A stretch of 64,000 nt of DNA from Pseudofabraea citricarpa (GCA_029641185.1 JAPWGK010000032.1:248001-312000), one strand, 5' to 3'; numbered from the stretch's first letter, positions 36,924 to 48,407 are shown. Program-made: numbers and translations. Notes: a model not told the origin generated them from the letters alone.

Positions 36924-39474
36924 GATGTATGTACCACAGAGTAGAGTAGAGGACCTAACCTAGTGCATGAACAAGACAAGACTACTGCACTGCACTGCAG
37001 TACGGTACGAGTAGGGGAAAGAATTCAGCCTCATGAAAATATCCCCCTCTACAACTCGACCAATCACACTGACTGCTTTCTTTTCTTTTCCCTCCTCCTT
37101 CTCTTTTTTTCTCTCCTTCTCCTCTTTCTGACTAAGTGACACAGCAACGGTAACGTACGCTACGGTAACCCGACGGGGCCGGCACTACTGTATGAGAATG
37201 GGGAGATGGATGGGTCAATGGATGGATTGATTTATCAATACCGAGAGAGGAGAGAGAGGAGAAAGAGAAAGAGAGAGAGAGAGAGATCCGATCCGAAGCC
37301 AGCCCAGCCGATTTTTCTTCGTCATTGGTTACCTGTTTTCTCTTTTTCTCTTCTCTGTCTCCTCTGCCAACTGGGTTGATCTGGTTGTGGGAATAGTAAG
37401 TAATAGCTCGACGCAGCGTGATGGATCCTTTTCTCTTTTTTCTTTTTATTGCGGAGGAGGAAGAGGGGAATTTTTCTTTCTTTCTCTTCTTATTTCTTTT
37501 CTCTCTCTTTTTTTCTTATGTTATATGTAGGAAGAGGTCGGTGAAGACCAACCAAAAAAGAAAAAAAAGATGCCGAATTCCACCGAACCCGAACCCGAAC
37601 CCGATCTTGATCTTGGCTTTCGACTTTCGACTTTCGACTTGACGTAGCTCCCTAGCTACTTGCCTGCTGTATAATAAACCAGGACAGATATACCTAGGTA
37701 CATGCATACATACAGATAGCTAGATCCTTGACACGGTTGGTTTGACATAGCTCGTACGAAGGAAGTTTAGACTCTTGACTCGGATCACATCACATCACAT
37801 CACCTCACCTTACCTCGGACGGACGACAAAAGGACCCCGCGTTTCAACTCCCTCTTTCCACTCTACGCGCTCTCGTACTGTAACTCTCGTCCGCGCTCTG
37901 GGTCTCGGTCGCGTCGCGTCGGCATGTTAGTTTCCTGCTTTCCTACTGTACGCTCGAGCTGAAGCTGAAGCTGAGCTTAGATCTTGGAGGCTTGGAGGCT
38001 TGGAGGCTTGGAGACTTGGGGCTTGCGGCTTGCGGCTTGGGTGGTGTTTGATGTCAGATGTCATTGTCTTGTCTAGAGAGAGAGAGAGAGAGATAGATAG
38101 ATGGGGGGGAAAAGTCAATTCGGTACCCTTACTTTAACCTAGAGAGAGCGGGGAGATGGATTTTATCGTGTCTATTCGCCGAGGTTGTAATACCTCTCTC
38201 TCTCTTGATATCAAAACGTGAATACCATCATCCTACCGCACCCCACCCAACCTTCCCACAAACACACAAAGTCACGAGAATCGAATGAAGAAATAAACCA
38301 ATAAAAAGCTATAGGATGTAAACTCCACAGAGGAAGAAGAAGAAAAAATATCAAAAATCCACACCGGTCGAGAACGGAAGTAGAAGGGGGAAAAAAATCG
38401 AGGACTAAGATCGTGCATATACATACATACACATGCAGTGCGATGCAGGAGACGGAGCGAGCTTGAGGCTTAAGCTACTGTACGCCCGGGATTATGGATT
38501 ATGGATTCTGTGGATTTCTTTCTGTCTCCGTTTCTCTTTCTCTTACAACACACCGACCGATCCATCCCCCTCACCCACCACGCTCTCCTTGCCTCCACCC
38601 ACGTACAGCCAGAAGCCTAAGTGGTTTCGGGGCGAAAGTATATATGCGTGCGTGCTTGTATACGCGACGCGTCGGTTTCGTGTCGGCGGTTTGGGTACTG
38701 TACAGTAAGCCGTTTCCTTGGTTGGGCTTGCTTGGAGGGTCGTGCTTTTTTCCCCCAGCCTTCTTCTTTTCTTTCTTTTCATCTACAAGGAGGGGAGTCA
38801 TGTTTTGCTGGCTGGTTCATTGATTGACTGATGGATGGATGGATGAGGGAAAGGTCAGGTAGGCAGGTAAGTGGGATGGATGGATGCTATACTTGACAGA
38901 GAAGAGGGCATTTTCTTTTCATTTTTGGCCCTTGGTCCCCCACCCAAGTAGGTGACTTTTCTTCTCTTTCTTTTCTTCTTTTTCCCCTCTCTTTCTTCAA
39001 CATCTCTTCTTCCTTTCTTGACGATAGGATAGACAGTTTTGAAGAGCGCGGCTCTATGCTGAGATCAGCATGAGATGAGGTAAAGCAAGTCGAGGTCGGC
39101 TGTTGAGGATCGAGTACTTTCTTTTCCCACTCTCCACCCACGTCTTTATTGCATCCATCTTATTTTTCAAGCCAATCCTTCCTTCGTTCCTCTTTTTGGA
39201 TTTTCACAATCGAATCTCTGGAGAATCTGCTTGCTCTCTTGTTGCTCTCTTTCATGTATCTTGCCATTCGATATCTTGCTTTGATTGCGTGCGTCAAGTG
39301 CGTAGCGTAGCGTAGCGTCTCTGGCGATTAGCTTGTTGTGAAGGACGTCAGTCCTACCTCTGAGGTACATAAGGGTATGAGAGAACTCGTCTTAGGAGGG
39401 CTGTCCCATGAATACTGGTTGTGGATCATCTTGATCGATGAAAAGTTGGCTTGATTTAAGCTGAAGGAGTGAAA

Positions 39475-39640
39475 TAGTAGCAATGTCGATATTCGTGGCT
39501 TGTAACGCCAGCAACCTGAGGAATCGAGTAGTATAGTAGTCATGTCAGCCCTCATAGCTGATAACACAGCTTCCAATCTGAGGAATTGAGTCAAATGGTA
39601 GTAATGTCCGCCTTCGTGTCTCGTAACACAACTAGCTGAG
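39475..39640. repeat. three diverged ~60-bp tandem units
   Basis: Units begin near 39475, 39534 and 39597. Each starts with TAGTAG(C/T)AATGTC-like sequence, has a middle GTAAC(A/G)C(A/C)-like motif and ends with CTGAGGAAT(C/T)GAG or CTGAGG. Divergence is about 25-30 percent by eye. Confidence 0.7.
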
Positions 39641-39807
39641 GCCGCACGAGAGGTAGATCAGGCAGATCGTCTTCAATTAAAGTACCCATATCTAAAACGG
39701 TTCACATCCCAAGATGCACCATTCCAACGCCCCGAGCTCTTCCAAGCGTACCTCCATTCCCAAAACGCCCATTCAACCCCCAATTTGCACAAATACACCT
39801 CTCAACT

Positions 39808-40511
39808 TCAAACATCAACCCATCCAATCCCTCCTTCCCACCTCTTCGCCCTCCCAACACTCATCCCAGCGCATCCCAGACACCTCCTCGTCTCTCCCAG
39901 ATTGCTAACCGCGCATCCCCTACACACCTGCTTCCCACAACTACAACAACCCCAATCCATGCCACTCATCTCCACATCCACATCGACATCCATCGCATCC
40001 TCCCCACCATCTCCCGGCGACAGGCACGCATCACAGTCCTCGCAGTTCGTAGCTTGCACGCGCTGCGGAGTGCTCGTTCCCGAAGCACCGAGGCTCGACT
40101 CGCGGGACGACGCTCGCTGTTTCGGCAGAGCCCAGAAAGAGTGAAGCGATTGCTGCGCGGGAGCCGGTGCAGAGAGCGGCGCATTGCCCAGATTCTGGAA
40201 TGCCGGAGGGGGCAGGTTGAGTGGTTTTGGCGTGGATCGCTGGGCCGAGTAGAGCATGGAGAGGGTGTTTTCTGCAGACGCGTGTTAGTCGGTGCCGGCT
40301 TGGAGAAAAGTCGCCGCAACTTACGATGGATGGTCTTCTCGTCCGGTCGGTTGTCGCGATGGCGCTTTCGCGTCCGCCCTGAGAAGAGGGCGTGTTGCTG
40401 GAAGGGCATCGAATCGATGGCCATGCTGTATGAGGATGCTGATGGGGGAGAGGAGAGCAGTGATGACGATGTAGAGATCTCCGAGTCGGAACGCTTGCGT
40501 TTGAGCTGCAT
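39808..40511 (-). CDS. conserved-looking hypothetical protein with Cys-pair C-terminus
   Basis: Two exons, complement(join(39808..40271,40325..40511)), encode 216 residues; the 53-bp intron has GTAAGT, GACTAAC and CTGCAG signals and is highly credible. The N-terminus is MQLKRKRSDSE followed by a Ser-rich stretch; residues about 45-75 hold RTRKRHRDNRPDEKTIHQNTLSMLYSAQ, which looks like the conserved core of a fungal family. A Pro/Ala-rich segment leads to SLHSFW. The C-terminal half has CEDCDAC, then CCSCGKQVCRGCAV and CLGC, a C4-C4-like arrangement that could bind zinc. A KRKR cluster suggests nuclear location. I cannot name its function. Confidence 0.82.
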
Positions 40512-41482
40512 GGTGATTGATTTAGAAGATGATAAGAATAGAGAAGAGATTGGGATTGGGATTGGCTTGGTTTGAGAGCTGTGATGATCTAGGAATTGGT
40601 AGGAATGGTGTGGTGGTTGGAGAGCTGGGAGGGGAAACGCGTGCGGGACGCGCTGCACTTAAACTTCGTGTTGCTGGCTAGTCCGCTTGCGGAAATTGGG
40701 TGTCTGAGCGTTTGAGCACGACATTCATCGCACTTCAACGGCATATCGAGGTCTACCCTATATTCCTTCTATCTATATTTCAGAGCGCAGCTAGTTGGTT
40801 TAAGCCTAAAGTAAGATCGCCCAGCGGCAGGTTTTGTGGCCGTCAAGGGTCAATATGAGCACCGCCTAGCTAAGCCCCTGTATTTTCCAAAACCACTTCG
40901 TACTAATCAAATAAATGCAAGGAATCCTGCTCCTATGAAAATATATTATCGGGGTTGGCAAGGTGGATAGAACGGCCAAATGGTTAGATATGTACGTAGA
41001 ATAAATTGAATTACGTCTGTCGAACAAGAATTAGAATGTTACATAATACGCGACGGCGGTTTAAAGATGCTACCATGAACGATCAGAGATAAGCTACGGA
41101 TCGTATATGCAAGAAAGGATATTACGAATTTGTGGCAGGCAGTCATTTCTTAACTGATGTCTACACTGGATTCGTGTAAGGAAATCACAATCAAGGGTTG
41201 AAGGGAGAAGGTTGGAAAGGGGCAAGGGAATGTTCGCTTATCACTAAGTGCAGTGCAGTCCTGTCGCTTGCATCCCTCACTCAACTTTCTACTCTCAACC
41301 CTCAATCCTCAGCCCCTTTAGCACTCTACTTATTCTACTTATATCCCTAGACAAGGTCAAGGTCGAGATCAGGAATGCAGCTTCTTTCCTTTTTTCCCTT
41401 TTTTTTTTGTCAGGTGAGGTGAGGAGAGATGGGGTAAGGTGAGGTCACCGAAGCGACGGACACAGCGGGAGACAGGAGCAAG

Positions 41483-41485
<3 letters not shown>

Positions 41486-41536
<51 letters not shown>
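41486..41536. repeat. compound (CT)n(GT)n microsatellite
   Basis: About 18 CT units pass directly into seven GT units. Confidence 0.92.
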
Positions 41537-41883
41537 ATCTCGCTCGCATCTAGATATAACAAATAACAAACCAACAAAACACCGAACATTCACGGCTCAA
41601 TAACAAAATCTATCCAAGCTGCAAGCTCTGTAATAGAGTCCCTACCGCAGTCAGTCAGTAAAAAAAGAAGAAGAAAAGAAAAAGGGAAAGGAGGACGGTA
41701 GTTCAACACGTGTACGCAGTATCCTACAACAAAGATATATATCAAACGGGCGATTCTCTATCTTGGAAAAGAGCAAAGGGCTCGGATCACATGCCACGTT
41801 TGAGATGGGACGATTATCGGATCGGATCTGTCTAGAAAGCGGCTGAACAAGAAAAAGATGCAGAGCACAGCCGCGCAGCGCCA

Positions 41884-41908
41884 CGGGGGTTTGGGGGCTG
41901 GCCCCCAT
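41884..41908 (-). repeat. copy 2 of the dispersed GC-rich palindromic element
   Basis: Exact 25-base reverse complement of 27738-27762, with partly similar flanks on both sides. Confidence 0.85.
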
Positions 41909-42536
41909 AGAAACAACAAAAGAAAAGAACATCAAGCCATCGATGTCACTGCTCTTAACCAGCTGCTCATCATCATGATACCCCTGAAAAGCCAACCAGC
42001 CCTTCCCTTCTCGGGGGTGACCTGCTCGTGACCAATAACTTTCTTCTCGTACCCAGCACCAGCGGTGGCATCGACGAGCAGCTGCGCATGGCATGGCATG
42101 GCACGTCTTATCGATTGTCCAGGCTGCTGAACCAAAAAGGCCAGGCCGCCTCGTCCACGCTGTATCTGTGCCCGTGCCGGCCCTGAATGACATGACCCGT
42201 ACACGCTATGGTGCACTGTGTGACTCGACTCGTAGAAGCGCGAGTTTCTTTCTTTGCGGTAAATCGAAGGATTGAAAGTTTGTTAGGTTTTTGTCTGCAT
42301 CTACCTGCCAACCAAGTAAGTTTTGTATTTTCACAATCTTGTTTTTCTATTCGAGTACGCGTACGAGGATGCCAGAGTCTGATCAATCATTCCCTTTGGC
42401 TAGCTATCTATGCAAAAAAGAAAAAGAAAAAGAAAAAAAAAAAATGGATAACAAGCGCATCGCGTGGCATCGCATCGCATCGCATACTCCGAGTAATTTA
42501 ACCGAGCAGCCAACGAATGATTGAACGGTCCTAATG

Positions 42537-42740
42537 TCTACCCCAACTTATTCCTGTTGACTGATATCCAAACTCGACTGACTCCTGACTAAAGACAAAA
42601 GAGTTTCCTAACATCCTGAAGAGAGTAGTGAATAAAACGTCTACTGTCTACTGATCACCCAACCAAGTCCCGTTGATTGATATCCAAACTCGACTGACTC
42701 TTACCCTCTCAAAAAAGGAGATCTCCACATCCTAAAGAGA
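42537..42740. repeat. diverged direct duplication next to a gene 3' end
   Basis: Two blocks, 42537-42629 and 42649-42740, share order and sequence: TCTAC at the start, then a GATATCCAAACTCGACTGACTC core and a C(A/T)CATCCT(G/A)AAGAGAGA end. The right copy abuts the stop codon of the proline-rich gene, so the left copy looks like a duplicated 3' end. Confidence 0.75.
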
Positions 42741-42745
42741 GAGGC

Positions 42746-43774
42746 TCAACGCTTCTTGCCTTTGCCCTTCTTTCCTTTCTTCTCTTTGCCACGCTTACTC
42801 TCCTTGGGATGTTCTCCCGCCTTCGCCGCCATCTCACTAAAAGGAGGAGCAGCCCAACTGTCTTCTGTAGGTACAGGAGGATCGTTAAGAGGAACAAGAG
42901 GAGCTTGAAGAGGATCAGGAGGAGCTTGATCAGGGACCGGAATCTCACAGGCAGGAGCGGGAGGATAGTAGACGGGAAGCGGGGGGTTATAAACCGGAGC
43001 GGGTGCTGTATAAACGGGAACAGGAGGACCATAGAAAGTACTAGCATGACCAGAGACAGGAGCAGGAGGGCCATAAATTGGAGCAGGCGGACCATAAACG
43101 GGAACCGAAGGGTCGAGAAACCGAACCGGAGGCCTATGAGCGACCCAACCAGGACCCCAAACAGCAGCGAGCCGACCCTTCTTCAGAGCATCCCTCTTCC
43201 AAGACTTCTCCAGATGCGCCATCTGCAGCGCAGGCAGGCTGGGTTCCAAAGGGCACGGCCTATCGTCGTCGCGCTTGCGCTTGCGCCCCTCGAGCGCCGC
43301 GCCGCTATTATTATCGTTGCCATGCTGCGAGAACCTCTTCTGGACCTGCTCATCAGTCGGCAGCGGCGGCAGGTTGCGTCCCTTGAGGTACAGCTCGAGA
43401 TCGTTGGCTCGCGGCGGCTGTGGTCCCTCAGGCGACGGGATGCGCGCGCCCACCTCGTCGGCCTCCGAGTAGTGCAGGTGGCTGTACTTGGATTGCGTCC
43501 GGTGGAACCTGGCCGTGCTGTCGTTCATCAGCTTGGCGATCTCGCTCGACTTGCGGACCACATTCTGGCTTAGCAGCCTTGTGGCTCCCTGCAGGTGCTG
43601 CAGTCGCTCCATTCGCTGATGCCGCTCCCATTGCTCCGCTGGGCTTGCGTATATTGACATGGCTTCCTTCTCGTCCTCGGGTGATTTCGTGATGCTGCGT
43701 GGATAGTTCTGCTTGGTTATTGGATTGTTGGTTGGTTTGGCGGTTGGGCTGTCTGGAGAGCTGGTTTTGAACAT
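42746..43774 (-). CDS. proline-rich, lysine-tailed hypothetical protein
   Basis: A single open frame of 342 residues from the first true ATG (43774); the frame runs further 5' but without an ATG. Residues 1-110 are polar and helix-prone with a probable coiled coil (EQWERHQRMERLQHLQGATRLL). Residues about 150-160 hold a basic GRKRKRDDD cluster, which may be a nuclear signal. From about 215 to 310 there is an irregular repeat built on VYGPPAP/VYxPPxP, then the chain ends in a lysine/glycine tail (KEKKGKKGKGKKR). The repeat resembles RNA- or SH3-binding proline tracts, but nothing shows a specific partner. The high coding-strand bias and the absence of stops over a kilobase support a real gene; no family recognised. 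Confidence 0.68.
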   Translation of the reverse strand: MFKTSSPDSPTAKPTNNPITKQNYPRSITKSPEDEKEAMSIYASPAEQWERHQRMERLQHLQGATRLLSQNVVRKSSEIAKLMNDSTARFHRTQSKYSHLHYSEADEVGARIPSPEGPQPPRANDLELYLKGRNLPPLPTDEQVQKRFSQHGNDNNSGAALEGRKRKRDDDRPCPLEPSLPALQMAHLEKSWKRDALKKGRLAAVWGPGWVAHRPPVRFLDPSVPVYGPPAPIYGPPAPVSGHASTFYGPPVPVYTAPAPVYNPPLPVYYPPAPACEIPVPDQAPPDPLQAPLVPLNDPPVPTEDSWAAPPFSEMAAKAGEHPKESKRGKEKKGKKGKGKKR

Positions 43775-45157
43775 GGCTAGAACTTGGTGGTTGAGCGATC
43801 GAGGAAGGAAGGAAGGAAGGAGCGGAGGTCTGTTTGCAATTTCTCGTGCCGTACCCTGCCGTGCACTGGAATCTCCTCGTCCCTTCGTACCTGCTATGGT
43901 TCGTGAGATCAAAGAGTGCTGATTTTGGTTCTTGTGTCGTCTTGACTCTGAAGTGCTCCTCGCTAGATGATAAAAGGGGTTGGAAACAAGCGAGCTGATT
44001 TCTCTTCGGACTCTTCTTCTTCTTCTGTTGATTTGATCAATTCGTGCAATGATACTTTGTTCTCTTATTCGGTGGTCCTGAGAGGGAAACAGATGTATTC
44101 GAGCACCCTCTTTCGTGTTCTGTGGAATGGAGATTCACTCTCAATGTCAATACTAGACGGCACAACCATTTATATCGTGCGCAAACACGCGGAACCCCAA
44201 AAAGGTTTTCGCCCTAGCACTGTTCTCTCTCGCATCATTGGTTGGCTGATCACGCTACCACCGCACCGAATACAAGCTCCTCTGCTTTCTTCTCTGCGAG
44301 TCTTACTACTCGTCGTCGTGCTTGGTTCGTCCGGTCTGTCGCTAGCACTTGAATCTTGACCAATCAGGCACGCGATGGAGGAACGTAACCGTGGAATTCT
44401 TTTATCTGGAGACGCGCTGGAATTTTGGGGTTGCAGCTATCTAGCGCTTTCTTTCTTGGTCGGGCGGGATACCTTGTGGGCTTTGTGTTGGCTGGAGAGC
44501 GCTCGCGCAGGCAACTTTGATATCTCTATCCGGCAATCATGTGGGTGAATTAGTATGGCGAGCGCATAACTTTTGGTTCCTGCAGCTTATCATGGCTTCT
44601 CTCAAGGCATTGAGGAGAATGATGAATGCAGAATTGCAACACATTTCTCGTTGGTGCACCGTTTGAAATGAGATCTCGGATATGCGAATCGTAGAATCTG
44701 TGCCCGAATAGCTGAAGATTTCGGATTTCACACTTGACATCTTTCCAGAACTCTGGATCTGGAGATTTCAAATTAGGTTTTACAGGCCTGTGTCTAGTAA
44801 CGCTATCACGACAAGTCGTTGCCTGAGATGATTCAGATCACTATCGTAGCAAATTAGCTTGACTTATTATTCATACCATGTAAAGAGATCCGTATTATTA
44901 AACTAGTTTTTGCCAGACCGAGACACGACTAGACCTCGCTATAAAAACCTTAAAAAGAGGCTTGAATAACTAATCATAATCCTCCCGAAGATAGGAACAC
45001 TGTCTCACTCGCCAGACAAGGGGAACAGAAATACAAAAAAGGAAAGCAAAAAGGAACAGAAGCTGAAAATCAACGCATATTGAGGAATATATAAACGAAA
45101 CTATGTTTATTGCTTTTAATAATAAATGACCAAATATCAAAGTTCAAAATCGATCAC
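43775..45157. other. intergenic spacer
   Basis: Upstream region of the proline-rich gene and 3' flank of the methyltransferase. A plus-strand open frame at 43967-44359 is Ser-rich and lacks coding features, so I do not call it. Confidence 0.5.
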
Positions 45158-46513
45158 TCATGCCCCTCCACCCGGAACAGGAGTCGCCTCTTTCGACTCG
45201 TCAGGCTTTTGTCCATAAACAACATAATACGTATACTGAACATGTATGCTCTTATCCTTCAATTCCTTTCTCACATGGCCGAGCAAAGCCTGGACTTCAT
45301 CAATCTGCCAGCCAAGAACCTGGGTGGCCAATCTCAAGATAATCGCCTCCAACCCCTCAGACAAGCAAATATAATTCCACGCACCGATTTCTTTCTAAAT
45401 TACCAACTTAATCAGCATCACTCTGGAAAACATGACTTCGAGACCAACCATTTTCTTATCTTTGGCCCATAGTCCGATAGGCACGCTCATGACTTTCTCC
45501 TCAACCTTGACAAACCCCGCATCCGTAACCAGCTTCTTCAGAGTTGGACCCGGCGAGAGGTTGCGACCGACTTTCTTGCATGCCTCGGAGAGAAGTTCGT
45601 GATACTTTGCTAGGTAGCTATCTTTCGGGATCGAGTCATCCGGTGACGTGATGTCGAAGTCCCAGTCCTTGAATTCAACCCAACCACCTGGCTGGAGATG
45701 TCTGATTAAGATTCTGTGAGCACAATTCCTGAGAACATCGGATTTATAACTGACTTGTATACCTGACTTGCGAGCTTGGTAGGGTTAGCTACAGAGCCCG
45801 CTAAGAACCGCCCGTGAATATAATCGAAGGCTTGCGGATACGTCCAATCGCCTTCAAAATCGCCCACCTCGAATCGAATATTCGGTGGTACCCTTCTCTC
45901 GTTAGTATTCCCGCATCTCGTCTCGGTGCTGCATACATACATGCTTGGTTGCGTAGGAGAAAGATCTATGCCTATCACTTCGGCAGAAGGGTAGTGGTCG
46001 GCTTGAAGCGAATCAGCACTGATCTCCATCTACTCGCCGGGCGATCTTACCGATATCAATGGCCCATATTCCCGTGCCTGTCCCCAGATCGAGGATTCGT
46101 TGCGGGTTGTATCCAATGGGGGCCAGGTGCAAGTTCCCATCGAGGAGCAGGCTCGATAGATGGCTGTGCATGTCCATGCGGTCATTTTCGGCATCGTCAT
46201 TGGGACCGAAGTATTCTGCGAGAAATTGCGTGAGCTTTCTGCCGTCCTACACACACACCTTTTTCTCTGTCGACTTACGACCCGACTGCCACGAGTGATA
46301 GCGCCGACCGTTTTCGTACTCGTGGTCTTTTATGCTCGACGTGAGCGACGTCGTGAAGCTATGTCTAGAGTCATGAAATGAGCCGGGAACACATCAGACC
46401 TTCACAGCACAGAGCCTGGCCGAGAAACACAGAGGATGCCGGCCTTACAAGTATTCGCCATAGGTCGAGTCATTCCCCGGAGCGGTATCGAGTTCCACAA
46501 CTGGGGCGGCCAT
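45158..46513 (-). CDS. SAM-dependent methyltransferase, LaeA/UMTA-like
   Basis: Seven exons, complement(join(45158..45394,45449..45713,45755..45892,45941..46001,46051..46215,46279..46364,46449..46513)), encode 338 residues. All six joins keep frame; introns are 84, 63, 49, 48, 41 and 54 bp. Residues 32-50 (IKDHEYENGRRYHSWQSG) and 63-85 (RMDMHSHLSSLLLDGNLHLAPI) match the conserved N-terminal block of this fungal family. SAM motif I is ILDLGTGTGIWAID (91-104); the acidic residue of motif II is in VIGIDLSP; PPNIRFEVGD and FDYIHGR follow; PGGWVEFKDWDFDIT is the post-motif III block. The C-terminus KEIGAWNY...LEA...VLGW and VYGQKP is typical. Relatives include UMTA, small-molecule methyltransferases and the secondary-metabolism regulator LaeA. 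There is no polyketide or peptide synthase in the window, so substrate is unknown. Confidence 0.9.
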
Positions 46514-47336
46514 GTTTCCGGAGCTGCAAATAGTGAAGGGAATAAGAGAGTCAAGCACAGGGACAAATCTCACGATTGGGGTTATGCGGCAGAATACAGG
46601 AATGCGGGCATATCAGGCGTACAGTAGATATTCCTTCGGTGCCAAGCTTGCGTCACTATGTCACATCCTCTCGCTGAGGTGCATCTCGATCCCAAATCTG
46701 CCGGCCAATGAATCACGGTCCCAAGAGACCTTGGTAGGATTCCCTAAGAACCGCCTGCATGTCCTGCCTCATTGAGATGGCCCCGGAAACGTGAAAGCAT
46801 CGTATGTTTTGCCGATACCGTCTGTGGGGTGCGCGACTGTGGATAAACTCGGTCTGATCGTTGCAAGGGGAGCATGCGAACAAGCGAGCAGATCACTTCG
46901 TCACTTCAAGAATGCCGATGCTCAGAGTGCTAGGAAAAATGCTTTAACAGACGATAAAGATACACGAGATTATAATATTGACATCTAAGATGGAGGTTAT
47001 GGCCGTTGAGCTTTTGAGCCTTGCAACTCCACATCTGCTCTAGACCGGCACGTCCCGGACAATCATGCCCCTTCCGGAGATGCGTCCGGGGAGCATCTGC
47101 CGGCTCCGCGACCCCTGAGAATAAGAAGAAGAAGGTCAATGCAGTTCAGACTTTAAAGGTGCATGTCTAGAATTAACTCGGATCAGACAGTTCCCTTCTG
47201 GCTAGGCACAGACTCTTGTCATCGCCTTTAGTAACGACAAACTATAACAGTTACACGGCGTCCCAACACTCAAACGCAAATCAACAAGGAAAAGACCACA
47301 GCGTGGAAATAAAACTCGAGCACCGACCGAGCAGGA
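46514..47336. other. intergenic spacer
   Basis: No supported gene; short open frames only. It contains the methyltransferase promoter and the 3' flank of the GH17 gene. Confidence 0.55.
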
Positions 47337-48407
47337 TCAGAACCACAGAGATGAAATCAGAATCAACGCCAAAAGCCCTATTATCTTCGAAAGGATGTCT
47401 ACGTTCCCGATGCTTGCTGCAGCAGCAGAGCTCATATTAACTGCTGCTGGAGCACCGCTATCCGCAGGGCAAGTCAGGTTGAATCGAGGCTCAGTCGACA
47501 AGTCTGAAGTGATAGCGAACTTTTCCGTGTTGGCCGGGTTGGAATCGCGAAGGTTATACCACCAGACGTTGGTCCTCGCAAATAACCGACACCCGATTTC
47601 GTTCCAGTAGCTCTGAGCATTCTCGACCGAGGCAACAGCCTGTCCGAAATCGTTTCCCTCAACAGGCCAGCCCGTCTCCGTGAGCCAGACGGGTCTGTCG
47701 CCTGTCGCGGTCAATGTGAGATTGAGAAGATCGTTGAAGATCTCCCCCGCATTCGAGAATGTGTTGTTTCGGTCTCGCTCGTAGTACGGGTAGATGTCAG
47801 TACCGACAAAGTCTACGGCGTTGATGACTTCGGCGTTCGATGTGTTGGCCCACGCACTCCACGTGTCGACATGGCCAACGGGTTTGCTGCTCAGAGACGT
47901 GCCGGCGATTGCTGATCGCACTTGATCGATGAATGCGACGATCTCATCTGGGCCAGTGCCTATGCCAGCATTGTTCTCGACTCCGCTCTCAGAGATGCGG
48001 TAGAGATCCTCGCTCCCGACCGAGAGGCCAACCACAAGATCAGCAAACACCTGACCGTATTGAGTGAGAGCAGCTTCGAGTGCATCCAGCTCCGATCGGA
48101 TTGTCGAGGTGCCTGAAGTCCAAATCCCAAGCAGCATGGACGTGTTGGTAGCTATGGCGGCTGGGAAAGCTGAAATCGGACTGCTTGTCGTGCCCGCTTG
48201 GACGTTGGTGTATAGTCGTACGCTGTTGAATACTCCCGGAGACCCTTCAAGTCTCTGAGCTGTCGTGAACTCGTCTTGGAAGTCCGATTGCGTCTTTGGC
48301 GTCCTGTCTGCACGCGTTGCGCCGGAATTGAAGCCTTGATACGTCCTCTGAGCCGTGGATCCTGTCATAACCATGGCAAAGACCAGATATCTTGCTTGCC
48401 ACATCAT
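47337..48407 (-). CDS. GPI-anchored GH17 endo-1,3-beta-glucanase
   Basis: A single exon of 356 residues from the ATG pair at 48407. Residues 1-19 (MMWQARYLVFAMVMTGSTA) form a signal peptide. The (beta/alpha)8 GH17 fold is shown by YQGFNSG, SVRLYTN, the acid/base Glu in SVGSED (133) and the nucleophile Glu in WLTETGWPV (244). The C-terminus ends in a Ser/Ala linker and a hydrophobic GLLALILISSLWF tail, as for GPI addition, so the mature enzyme should sit in the plasma membrane or cell wall. It resembles Aspergillus EglC and similar glucan endo-1,3-beta-glucosidases that remodel wall glucan. The open frame continues upstream of the ATG pair only through a TTG, so the ATG was preferred. Several N-glycosylation sites (NTS, NNT, NLT) are present. 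Confidence 0.93.
   Translation of the reverse strand: MMWQARYLVFAMVMTGSTAQRTYQGFNSGATRADRTPKTQSDFQDEFTTAQRLEGSPGVFNSVRLYTNVQAGTTSSPISAFPAAIATNTSMLLGIWTSGTSTIRSELDALEAALTQYGQVFADLVVGLSVGSEDLYRISESGVENNAGIGTGPDEIVAFIDQVRSAIAGTSLSSKPVGHVDTWSAWANTSNAEVINAVDFVGTDIYPYYERDRNNTFSNAGEIFNDLLNLTLTATGDRPVWLTETGWPVEGNDFGQAVASVENAQSYWNEIGCRLFARTNVWWYNLRDSNPANTEKFAITSDLSTEPRFNLTCPADSGAPAAVNMSSAAAASIGNVDILSKIIGLLALILISSLWF

Larger units (their letters stand above)
30547..39807. other. 9.3-kb gene-free stretch dense in simple repeats
   Basis: No exon chain can be supported here. Open frames such as 32513-33127 (plus), 33267-33722 (minus) and 34505-35307 (minus) are low complexity or shadow each other. The 30.5-31.9 kb part has ordinary composition and probably holds the cyclin promoter and leader. 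From 31.9 kb on there is a succession of micro- and minisatellites, poly-G and poly-T runs, and strand-asymmetric purine or pyrimidine tracts. It is a plausible site for length polymorphism and assembly error. Confidence 0.6.
40512..42745. other. intergenic, no supported gene
   Basis: Contains a (CT)n(GT)n tract (41486-41536), copy 2 of the dispersed GC-rich element (41884-41908) and, at its right end, a duplicated block (42537-42740). A poly-T/A tract lies near 42415-42444. The open frame at 41651-42193 on the minus strand runs through the GC-rich element and has no protein-like character. Confidence 0.55.

Noticed and set aside
40054..40575. 173-codon plus-strand open frame
   Set aside because: Antisense shadow of the 216-residue hypothetical gene, whose intron is well formed.
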